Below are positions 6,321-11,999 of a stretch of DNA of 13,281 bases, in pieces. How positions within the stretch are numbered: position 1 is the first letter of the stretch; the number at the start of each line of letters is the position of its first letter. Source of the DNA: CAYGAW01 sp964347945 (GTDB lineage Bacteria; Chloroflexota; Anaerolineae; UBA7937; B3-Chlor); assembly GCA_964347945.1 (NCBI GenBank), contig CAYGAW010000092.1, positions 1 through 13,281 on the forward strand, written 5' to 3'. The position numbers and the translations under genes are program-made. The notes below the pieces were generated by a model. The model did not search any database, was not told the origin of the DNA, and saw only the letters and a program-made list of their open reading frames with translations.

Positions 6321-7121
6321 CTAGCCGGGCTCGACACTCAGAGCGTCGACTTCCATCCATTGCCGACCCGGCGCGTCCAACAGTCCGTAGCCGATGCGTC
6401 CCCACGGCTTCACCACGGCATACTGGTTGTCCAGCCACATCACGAAGCCCAAGGGTCCTTTCGGCGATGATCTGGATTCGAGGCACACGTCCCCATCCAC
6501 GCTGAAGCGCACCTTCTTCGTGCCCCATACGATGTCATAAGTGTGCCATTCGGTCATCGGCACAACGAGAGCCGCTTCGTTCACGCCCATGGCTCTCTGT
6601 CCAATGGGCCATAGGCTGTGGTATACGGATCGTATGTTCATCAGCGGCACCGCCAGCGGCGCAGTTGGCGCCAGCAACAAGAACGGCAACCGCTTGGCAT
6701 CCAGGGTGGCAGCCTTCCAACCGTGCCCCGCGGCGTCCAGATCGAGCTTCATGTCCGACGGCGGCGAGGCGTAGAAGAACCAGACCACCCTGGGTAGAGT
6801 GGGTAGCCGCCTACCCGTCATCATGAAGGGATCGTTCCAGAAACCGAAGCCCGCGGTGCCGCTCAGATCCCCCACATCGTGTGAGAAGCGTGCTCGCACG
6901 GTCATCTTCAGTGGCGGTCGCCATAGAAACTCGCGGCGGGACAGGCCCTGGTAGTCGTCTATCTGCGCGTTGGTGTAGCGGCGAGCCGATGTCCTGTTGT
7001 TAATGAAAAGCAGGGTACTCCCGGTTGCCTCGAGGGCGCCACTGCCCACCAAGTGCCGCTTCCACGGATCACCAGGTAGAGCTGCGAAGTTGTCATAGAT
7101 GGCGCGCTCCGCGGCTGCCAT
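6321..7121 (-). CDS. GH16/concanavalin-like jelly-roll protein, apparently non-catalytic
   Basis: The protein has 266 residues with no signal peptide or membrane segment. Aromatic-rich strands suggest a beta-sandwich of the concanavalin/GH16 type. GFGFWNDPFMM (91-101) and EWHTYDIVWGTKKVRFSVDG (191-210) match the strand where family 16 proteins read roughly WHTY.I.W....V.F.VDG. PLGFVMWLDNQYAV (223-236) and QWMEVDALSVE (254-264) resemble the final strands. The GH16 catalytic signature ExDxxE is not visible, so hydrolase activity is unlikely; it may bind carbohydrate or another ligand. The ATG lies about 17 nt downstream of the predicted transcription start, with CAGG as a weak ribosome site. 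It is the first gene after a strong promoter and is followed by ppsA on the same strand, so the two could be cotranscribed. The fold call is moderately sure; the role is unknown. Confidence 0.7.
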   Translation of the reverse strand: MAAAERAIYDNFAALPGDPWKRHLVGSGALEATGSTLLFINNRTSARRYTNAQIDDYQGLSRREFLWRPPLKMTVRARFSHDVGDLSGTAGFGFWNDPFMMTGRRLPTLPRVVWFFYASPPSDMKLDLDAAGHGWKAATLDAKRLPFLLLAPTAPLAVPLMNIRSVYHSLWPIGQRAMGVNEAALVVPMTEWHTYDIVWGTKKVRFSVDGDVCLESRSSPKGPLGFVMWLDNQYAVVKPWGRIGYGLLDAPGRQWMEVDALSVEPG

Positions 7122-7144
7122 GGATAGACCTGCTTTAATCCCTG

Positions 7145-7173
7145 AGTATACCAGAATCTGCCGGTTATGTCAA
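7145..7173 (-). promoter_or_regulatory. Near-consensus sigma-70 promoter of the GH16-like gene (and possibly ppsA)
   Basis: On the minus strand TTGACA (7168-7173, perfect -35) and TATACT (7145-7150) are separated by exactly 17 nt. Transcription would start near 7138, leaving a very short leader of about 17 nt before the ATG at 7121. It is the best promoter match in the window. Confidence 0.85.
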
Positions 7174-7243
7174 AAACTGACGTCGTTTCTGCTTGGTGTC
7201 TGGCCCGGGACGCGCCGCCCTTGTCCACAGCGAGAAATGGGTC

Positions 7244-7564
7244 TCAGGAGGTGGTGGTGGCCTCGATCCACTCCAGGTAGTCCTTGTTCCCCACCAGGAC
7301 GGGAACCGCAATGATTTCGGGAGTCTCGTAAGGGTGGTTCTCCTTGACCAGGGACTCCAGCTTTTCGTACAGTTGAGCCTGAGTCTTTGCCAGGCAGAGC
7401 CATTCCTGCGCGTTCTCTATCTTGCCTTGCCACCAGTAGGTGCTGGAGATCGGCCCCAGCACCTGAACGCAGGCCGCCGCGCGATGCTCGACGAGCAGCC
7501 GCTGCAGTCCCGCTGCACGGTCCTCGCTGTCGATGGATACCAGCACCTGGATGTATTCGTTCAT
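7244..7564 (-). CDS. cutA: CutA1-type divalent-cation tolerance protein
   Basis: CutA is a small cytosolic trimer with a ferredoxin-like fold, linked genetically to copper and divalent metal tolerance; its exact biochemical role is still unclear. The 106-residue product has the family length and signature: EHRAAACVQVLGPISSTYWW (26-45) with Cys32, QGKIE (46-50), and the C-terminal HPYETPEIIAVPV (77-89). The ATG at 7564 is chosen because GGAGG lies 8 nt before it and the chain then begins MNEYIQVLVS, as usual for the family; an in-frame ATG five codons earlier would overlap the ribosome site. It is transcribed alone, divergently from the ACD genes. I see no clear terminator in the 70 nt between its stop and the next promoter. 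Confidence 0.93.
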   Translation of the reverse strand: MNEYIQVLVSIDSEDRAAGLQRLLVEHRAAACVQVLGPISSTYWWQGKIENAQEWLCLAKTQAQLYEKLESLVKENHPYETPEIIAVPVLVGNKDYLEWIEATTTS

Positions 7565-7643
7565 GGGCAGAGCCTCCATTCTAGCTCACCGATCTTGCCT
7601 GTGTTTCCGCGCTACAGGACGCGAGGCCTTCTCGCTGGGGACA

Positions 7644-7672
7644 ATGCTACTCTAACCATGCGCAGGTGGCAA
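7644..7672 (-). promoter_or_regulatory. Possible cutA promoter
   Basis: On the minus strand TTGCCA (7667-7672) and TAGCAT (7644-7649) are spaced by 17 nt, about 80 nt ahead of the cutA start. Each hexamer deviates at one or two positions, so the call is tentative. Confidence 0.4.
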
Positions 7673-7739
7673 TTGTCAGGTGGACACGCGTCGTGGAATG
7701 CCATGAGGTAGTGGTGCCACGATTTGCCCAGCGCCAGGT

Positions 7740-7768
7740 TTGACTGCTCCCAGATATGGGCTTAGAAT
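7740..7768 (+). promoter_or_regulatory. Sigma-70-type promoter of the acyl-CoA synthetase genes
   Basis: TTGACT (7740-7745) and TAGAAT (7763-7768) are separated by exactly 17 nt. The start site would fall near 7775, giving a leader of about 60 nt. Within the spacer CCCA (7749-7752) and TGGG (7757-7760) form a small inverted repeat around GATA, which might be a protein site. Confidence 0.7.
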
Positions 7769-7833
7769 GGAGCGACGGAGTCGTTCGGACCGCAGTCACG
7801 ACGGGACGTCTCCGGTGAGAAGAAGGAGACGCG

Positions 7834-9240
7834 ATGGCGAGCAAACTCGAGAACCTCGATGCCCTTTTCCATCCGCAAAGTGTTGCTGTGGTGGGCGCTT
7901 CCAAGAACCCCGGCAAGCTAGGATTCCACGTGATGAAGAGCCTGACCCAGGGCGGTTTCGAGGGTGAACTCTATCCCATCAACCCCGGTGAGGACGAGTT
8001 GTTCGGCGTCAAGGCGTACTCTTCTCTGTTGAATGTCCCCCACGACGTTGATGCTGCCATTGTGGTGTTGCCGGCAATGGCAATCCCTGAGATCTTCAGG
8101 GAGTGTGCGGCCAAAGGTGTGAAGGGGATCGTTCTCATCACCGCGGGCTTCAAGGAGATCGAGAATGAGCTCGGAGGACGGCTACAGGACGAGATAGCAG
8201 CGCTGGCCGACGAGGCTGGGATTCCGGTGATCGGCCCCAACACCTTTGGCATGGTCAACCTAGGGGCGAGTCTCAACGCCTCCTTCACTCCTGAGTTCTC
8301 TTTGGTGAAAAACGGTGGCATAAGTCTCATCAGCCAGAGCGGGGGCATGGCCCACATGCTGGCGTTCATAGCCTTGGAAGAGAACGTCGGCCTCAACAAG
8401 ATTATCGGGGTGGGGAATCGCTGCAATATCGACTTTGCAGACATGCTGGAGTACTTGGCCAACGACCAAAGCACCCAGGTGATTGCCATGTACGTGGAGG
8501 GCGTGGACGAACCTCGAAGCCTCATGGAGGCTGCCAGAGAAGTGCGAGGCAGGAAGGCCATCGCCGCCTACAAGGTGGGCAGATCCCAGGTCAGTGACCA
8601 GGCCTCCCAGTATCACACCGGTTCTCTGGCCGGACAGTACGAGATCTATCGAGGAGCATTCAAGCAGGCCGGCGTCTTGAGTGTCAGCAGTCTGCACGAA
8701 CTACTGGACACGGCCAAGGCGTTGGACGCCTGCCCGATTCCTGAGGGCAATAGAGTGGCGATCTTATCCGGGCAGGCAGGGCCGGGGATGGCCGCCTCCG
8801 ACGTGTGCGAGGAGCGCGGTTTGGCCTTGGCCACCTTCTCCTCGGGGACTCAAGAGAGAATCGAGCGGGCCCTACCACCGCTGGCGCTGAGGACCAACCC
8901 CGTAGACATGGGTCCGGCATGGTACAGCCCGGAGGCAATTCGCGAGGTCGCCGACGCTGCCCTGGCCGACGAGAAAGTGGATGGCGTGGTGCTGTGCATT
9001 GCCTACGCCTCAGCCAACGTTGGCGCAGTCGAGGCCCTGGCTGAGGTCTTGAAGGTCTGGGGGCAGAGGAAGCCCATCACTTGCTGTCTGTCGGCTCCCC
9101 AAGAGATATGGCGAGAGGGGGTTGCCTCTCTGGAGGAGGCTGGCGTGCCCAATTATCCCACGCCCGAAAGAGCCGCGGCGGCTCTGGGCAACTTGTGGAG
9201 ACATAGGATGCTGACCCGGAGAGGCCTTCTTGATGGATAG
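7834..9240 (+). CDS. ADP-forming acetyl/acyl-CoA synthetase, alpha subunit
   Basis: With the beta subunit this enzyme converts acyl-CoA, ADP and phosphate to the free acid, CoA and ATP (ACD family), a substrate-level phosphorylation step in the cytosol. The 468-residue chain starts with a Rossmann CoA-binding domain (about 8-135; SVAVVGASKNPGKLG, 16-30). The first succinyl-CoA-ligase-like domain (about 140-300) contains GPNTFGM (134-140) and ISQSGGMAH (166-174). His261 in YHTGSLAG (260-267) matches the phosphorylated histidine of ACD alpha subunits. The second ligase-like domain (about 305-455) includes RTNPVDMG (353-360). AAGGAGA precedes the ATG. The frame ends inside the start of the beta gene, with an 8-nt overlap. 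The acyl substrate (acetate, propionate, branched-chain or aryl) cannot be read from the sequence. Confidence 0.93.
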   Translation: MASKLENLDALFHPQSVAVVGASKNPGKLGFHVMKSLTQGGFEGELYPINPGEDELFGVKAYSSLLNVPHDVDAAIVVLPAMAIPEIFRECAAKGVKGIVLITAGFKEIENELGGRLQDEIAALADEAGIPVIGPNTFGMVNLGASLNASFTPEFSLVKNGGISLISQSGGMAHMLAFIALEENVGLNKIIGVGNRCNIDFADMLEYLANDQSTQVIAMYVEGVDEPRSLMEAAREVRGRKAIAAYKVGRSQVSDQASQYHTGSLAGQYEIYRGAFKQAGVLSVSSLHELLDTAKALDACPIPEGNRVAILSGQAGPGMAASDVCEERGLALATFSSGTQERIERALPPLALRTNPVDMGPAWYSPEAIREVADAALADEKVDGVVLCIAYASANVGAVEALAEVLKVWGQRKPITCCLSAPQEIWREGVASLEEAGVPNYPTPERAAAALGNLWRHRMLTRRGLLDG

Positions 9241-9931
9241 CCTACGAGAGACACTGCTGGAGACTGGCAAGGAAGGACGTGTCCTCACGGAGAGCGAATC
9301 CAAGCGGATCCTGGCCCAGTGGGGAATCCCAGTGGTGCCCTGTGAGGTGGCGACATCCGGAGAAGAGGCCGTCGGGCTGGCGCGTTCCATAGGATTTCCT
9401 GTGGTGCTGAAGATTCTATCGCCGGACATTAGCCACAAGTCGCAGGTGGGCGGCGTAAGAGTCAATCTGGCCACTGACGAAGGCATTCGCTCAGCTTTTC
9501 ACGAGATCATGGAGAATGCTAGAAGAAATGCCCCTTCAGCACGGATCCTGGGAGCGACGGTTCAGAAGATGGTCACGGGGATGGAAGTAGCCATAGGGGT
9601 GACCAATGACCGCCAGTTCGGCCACGTGCTGATGTTCGGCAGAGGAGGCGTGGAAATCGAGTCCCTGAGGGACGTCACCTTCAGATTGATTCCCATCAGC
9701 GTTGCCGACGCAGAGGAGATGATTGGTGACGTCAGGGGCTTCCCTCTGCTGAAGGAGGAGGCGTCCCAGGCGGCAGACGTGGAAGAACTGCGAAGCATAC
9801 TGCTGAAGGTGTCAGACTTGACAGAGTCCTATCCCCAGATCGAGGGCATGGATCTGAATCCGGTGCTCGTGTCGCCTCGAGGTAGTCTAGTCGCTGACGC
9901 ACGAATTTTGGTCGGGGCAGCTGACGCCTGA
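9233..9931 (+). CDS. ADP-forming acetyl/acyl-CoA synthetase, beta subunit (ATP-grasp)
   Basis: This is the ATP-grasp half that exchanges phosphate with ADP. The 232-residue chain (from ATG) shows LTESESKRILAQWGIPVVP (18-36), the usual opening of ACD beta subunits. GFPVVLKILSPDISHKSQVG (54-73) follows, with His68 in the ISHKS motif; that is the second phosphohistidine described in archaeal ACD1. Later come TGMEVAIGV, FGRGGVEIE and the final EGMDLNPVLV, all standard for the family. The length is that of a stand-alone beta subunit, as in archaeal ACD, whereas many bacteria have alpha and beta fused. ATG (9233) is preferred over the TTG directly before it; CGGAGAGG lies about 9 nt upstream of the ATG. 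The 8-nt overlap with the alpha gene suggests translational coupling and equal amounts of both subunits. Confidence 0.93.
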   Translation: MDSLRETLLETGKEGRVLTESESKRILAQWGIPVVPCEVATSGEEAVGLARSIGFPVVLKILSPDISHKSQVGGVRVNLATDEGIRSAFHEIMENARRNAPSARILGATVQKMVTGMEVAIGVTNDRQFGHVLMFGRGGVEIESLRDVTFRLIPISVADAEEMIGDVRGFPLLKEEASQAADVEELRSILLKVSDLTESYPQIEGMDLNPVLVSPRGSLVADARILVGAADA

Positions 9932-10063
9932 GAAACGGCATGCCAGGTTGTCGCACTACCTCAAGGAGCTGGTGACGCAAGCCTCTTCCGCACGGAGGGA
10001 CGGTTCTTCTCCCTTCGCGACTTCCCTACTCCGGGTTGAGGCAAACCTGTCGGGGGAGCTGGC

Positions 10064-11104
10064 TCAGCTTTGCTTGCGTATCCACCACCCCGTCAGCACC
10101 GTGGCCGGCAGAAGGATCATCAACAGGGCGAATAGGATCAGCTCCGCCAGTCGGAATGGTGATGGCAACGAGATCCCCGGTTCGTAATACGTCACATCGA
10201 GTTCCCGCTGCTCCTCAGCGGGGGGCTCCGCCGCGGCCACGACCTCTGATGTCTCAGTGGGGACGCAGATCGCTTCCCGCTTCGCTGCCTCTGGCACCCC
10301 AGTCACTTGGGGCTCTGGAGTGGGCTCTGGCTCTTCCAACCCAGGGGTGGTAGGAGGAGATGGTGTGTGAGTGGGGGTGAGGGTACCCTCAACCCTCCCA
10401 GCGCCGGTAGCTAGTTCCTGCTCGTTGGTCGGAGGTCCTGGAGTCGCAGCTGCCGGCGGGGTACACGCCGGCGGTGTCCCTTCCACTGTAGCCTCCGGAC
10501 TGGCGATGTCCTGCGCCGATGGGGCCTGGTAGCCATCTGCAGGTTCGGGCGGTGCTGGAGCGGGCGTTGGCGGTTCCGTCGCACCTGGAGGCGGAACCGT
10601 CTCCGCAGTGGCCCCGGCATCCCTACCCTCGCCGACCAGAGGCTCCCCCTCCGCAGGGGCATACATCTCGGTGGGCACAACTGGCGGGGCAACAATCATC
10701 TCCTCTGTCGGCGGAGGAGGTGCGGCTGCTCCCATCCGAAAGCTGCCCAGGAACTGCAAGGTCAGGTCTCCTCCGATGACCAGCACCAGAAGGAGTGCGG
10801 CCAGCGCTGTGGCGCCCTTCAGCAGGCCGTAGCCCCAGGAGGATGGCGCCACCCTGACTTTGGGCTTCACCACGGCCGGACGAAGGGCAAAGGAACGGGG
10901 TGCTGGGACGGCTGGCAGTTCTTTCAGAAGAGCCACCGTCTGCCTCAATGTGGAAAGGTTCTCGCTGCAGGCGCGGCACTCTTGGAGATGTTTCTCCACG
11001 CCGGCCTTCTCGCGGGCCGACAATTCGCCATCCAGGTAGGCTGAGAGGGATTCCTCCACCCATTCGTGTTCCGACTTGCCTATCTTCCGGAGGAAATCAA
11101 GCAT
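10064..11104 (-). CDS. Zinc-finger anti-sigma factor with Pro/Thr-rich extracellular region and second membrane segment
   Basis: It very likely binds and inhibits the ECF sigma factor encoded just before it. The 346-residue product starts with a cytoplasmic ZAS domain: His13, then HLQECRAC (39-46) giving the HxxxCxxC zinc motif of His39, Cys43 and Cys46. A hydrophobic segment follows (about 92-112), then some 190 residues very rich in Pro, Thr, Glu and Ala (about 125-317). A second hydrophobic segment (about 319-341) ends in WWIRKQS. Most ZAS anti-sigma factors have one membrane span, so the second span and long linker are notable. The ATG is chosen because it overlaps the sigma stop by 8 nt and follows GGTGAGG; a GTG four codons earlier is possible. 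Release of the sigma factor would depend on an envelope signal acting on the outer loop; the signal is unknown. Confidence 0.88.
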   Translation of the reverse strand: MLDFLRKIGKSEHEWVEESLSAYLDGELSAREKAGVEKHLQECRACSENLSTLRQTVALLKELPAVPAPRSFALRPAVVKPKVRVAPSSWGYGLLKGATALAALLLVLVIGGDLTLQFLGSFRMGAAAPPPPTEEMIVAPPVVPTEMYAPAEGEPLVGEGRDAGATAETVPPPGATEPPTPAPAPPEPADGYQAPSAQDIASPEATVEGTPPACTPPAAATPGPPTNEQELATGAGRVEGTLTPTHTPSPPTTPGLEEPEPTPEPQVTGVPEAAKREAICVPTETSEVVAAAEPPAEEQRELDVTYYEPGISLPSPFRLAELILFALLMILLPATVLTGWWIRKQS

Positions 11105-11699
11105 CTTGGTCCTCACCCTTAAGACGGTAGCGAGCGGGCAAAAGTTCCCCTTGATCCAGCAGATAGTCGCGCAGGCTGGAGCGAGCCCGACTCAAACGTG
11201 ACTTGACCGTGCCCACGGTAACTCCAGTGGCCTCGGCTATCTCACTGTAGCTCATTCCCTGGACGTCCGACAGTACCAGGGTCACGCGTTGATCGAAAGT
11301 CAGGCTGCCAATGCCCATCTGTATCGTCTGGCCCAGTTCGTGACGTAGCGTGTGTTCCTCTGGGCTCTCCTGTCCATTGACGAAAAAAGAAGAGTGATCG
11401 GTCTCGGTGTAGACCGCTTCCAAGGAGCTGGTAGGGCGTCGTTTGTGAAGTCGTAGCTGGTCGTAGCAGGCGTTTGTCGTGATGCGCAGCAGCCAGGCCT
11501 TGAATGAACCACCCTTGAACTTGGCTACGGCCTGGAAAGCGGAGAGGAAGGCATCCTGGCTGGCATCTGCGGCCGCTTCGGGATCGCTCAGGATGCGGTA
11601 CGCCAGGTTATAGACCATGTCCTGGTACTGTGCTACCAGTTGGTTGAAGGCTCGCGTGTCGCCCTGCTTGGCAGAGGCGATCAAGGCCTTTTCGTTCAC
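11097..11699 (-). CDS. ECF-type RNA polymerase sigma factor
   Basis: The 200-residue chain from GTG has both ECF regions. Region 2 (about 18-90) includes YQDMVYNLAYRILSDPEAAA (25-44), SQDAFLSAFQAVAKF (47-61) and FKAWLLRITTNACYDQLR (66-83). Region 4 (about 125-178) has the helix-turn-helix QGMSYSEIAEATGVTVGTVK (147-166) followed by SRLSRAR. There is no long region 3, as usual for ECF factors. The GTG start gives the family length. The frame remains open upstream, but there it only runs antisense through the tRNA gene; the ribosome site before GTG is poor (only AAG), so the start is somewhat uncertain. The gene is coupled to the anti-sigma gene by an 8-nt overlap. The target promoters are unknown; the two proteins probably sense envelope state. 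Confidence 0.93.
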   Translation of the reverse strand: MNEKALIASAKQGDTRAFNQLVAQYQDMVYNLAYRILSDPEAAADASQDAFLSAFQAVAKFKGGSFKAWLLRITTNACYDQLRLHKRRPTSSLEAVYTETDHSSFFVNGQESPEEHTLRHELGQTIQMGIGSLTFDQRVTLVLSDVQGMSYSEIAEATGVTVGTVKSRLSRARSSLRDYLLDQGELLPARYRLKGEDQDA

Positions 11700-11728
11700 T
11701 TGACTAAATCTGCAGTCTGGTCTATACT
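11700..11728 (+). promoter_or_regulatory. Promoter of the tRNA-Leu gene
   Basis: TTGACT (11700-11705) and TATACT (11723-11728) are separated by exactly 17 nt, and the start would fall near 11735, about 8 nt before the tRNA. The -35 box directly abuts the start codon of the divergent sigma gene (11697-11699), so polymerase bound here would cover that start region. Confidence 0.8.
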
Positions 11729-11742
11729 GGGCGCAAGGAAGC

Positions 11743-11828
11743 GCCGAAGTGGCGGAACAGGCAGACGCGACGGTCTCAAAAACCGTTGAGGGGTGACCCT
11801 CATGTGGGTTCGAGTCCCACCTTCGGCA
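11743..11828 (+). tRNA. tRNA-Leu (anticodon CAA)
   Basis: The 86-nt cloverleaf is complete. The acceptor stem is GCCGAAG (11743-11749) with CTTCGGC (11821-11827), and discriminator A is at 11828. The anticodon stem ACGGT/ACCGT (11770-11774, 11782-11786) encloses CTCAAAA, giving anticodon CAA at 11777-11779, which reads UUG. A long variable arm TGAGGG/CCCTCA (11787-11792, 11797-11802) marks a class II tRNA, as expected for leucine. The T arm is GTGGG/CCCAC around TTCGAGT. The 3' CCA is not encoded (ATC follows) and must be added by enzyme. Confidence 0.97.
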
Positions 11829-11834
11829 TCGGTC

Positions 11835-11843
11835 ATTATAGCA
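11835..11843 (-). promoter_or_regulatory. Candidate extended -10 promoter of the sigma/anti-sigma operon
   Basis: On the minus strand TGC directly precedes a perfect TATAAT (11835-11840), forming an extended -10 element. No good -35 box lies 16-18 nt upstream. Transcription would start near 11828, the 3' end of the tRNA gene, and give a leader of about 130 nt for the sigma mRNA that is antisense to the whole tRNA. An ECF-type autoregulated promoter could exist instead. Confidence 0.45.
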
Positions 11844-11868
11844 GCTTTTGCGCATCGCAGCTAGGATC

Positions 11869-11900
11869 CCAAGATGTGAGCTGCACATGCAAATACTTGG
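11869..11900 (+). other. Hairpin in the tRNA trailer
   Basis: ATGTG (11874-11878) pairs with CACAT (11884-11888) around AGCTG, and the outer arms CCAAG (11869-11873) and CTTGG (11896-11900) can pair with a 7-nt bulge. It lies between the tRNA and the intrinsic terminator, in a stretch of about 95 nt with no gene. The stretch may simply be degraded after processing, or it may leave a stable small RNA. Confidence 0.35.
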
Positions 11901-11922
11901 CCACGGCACCATGATTGGGGCG

Positions 11923-11972
11923 AACCGACGAGCCAAACGGCCGCGAAGCGGCTGAGCGTCGGTTTTCTTTTT
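11923..11972 (+). terminator. Strong intrinsic terminator after tRNA-Leu
   Basis: AACCGACG (11923-11930) pairs perfectly with CGTCGGTT (11957-11964). Inside the loop GCCGC (11940-11944) pairs with GCGGC (11948-11952). The outer stem runs into TTTTCTTTTT. This is a classical plus-strand terminator, placed about 95 nt after the tRNA and just 28 nt before the next start codon. Confidence 0.85.
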
Positions 11973-11999
11973 GAGCCTATCTTGGGGGTGAGGCGAACG

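Noticed and set aside
10057..10069. Small hairpin AGCTG/CAGCT over the anti-sigma stop codon
   Set aside because: Only five base pairs and no T-run; too weak for a terminator call.
9948..10187. Short plus-strand frame after the ACD beta gene
   Set aside because: It has a TTG start without a ribosome site, runs antisense into the anti-sigma gene and shows no domain.
11743..11828. tRNA-Leu as integration site of a mobile element
   Set aside because: No partial repeat of the tRNA 3' end, integrase or phage gene is visible in the window.
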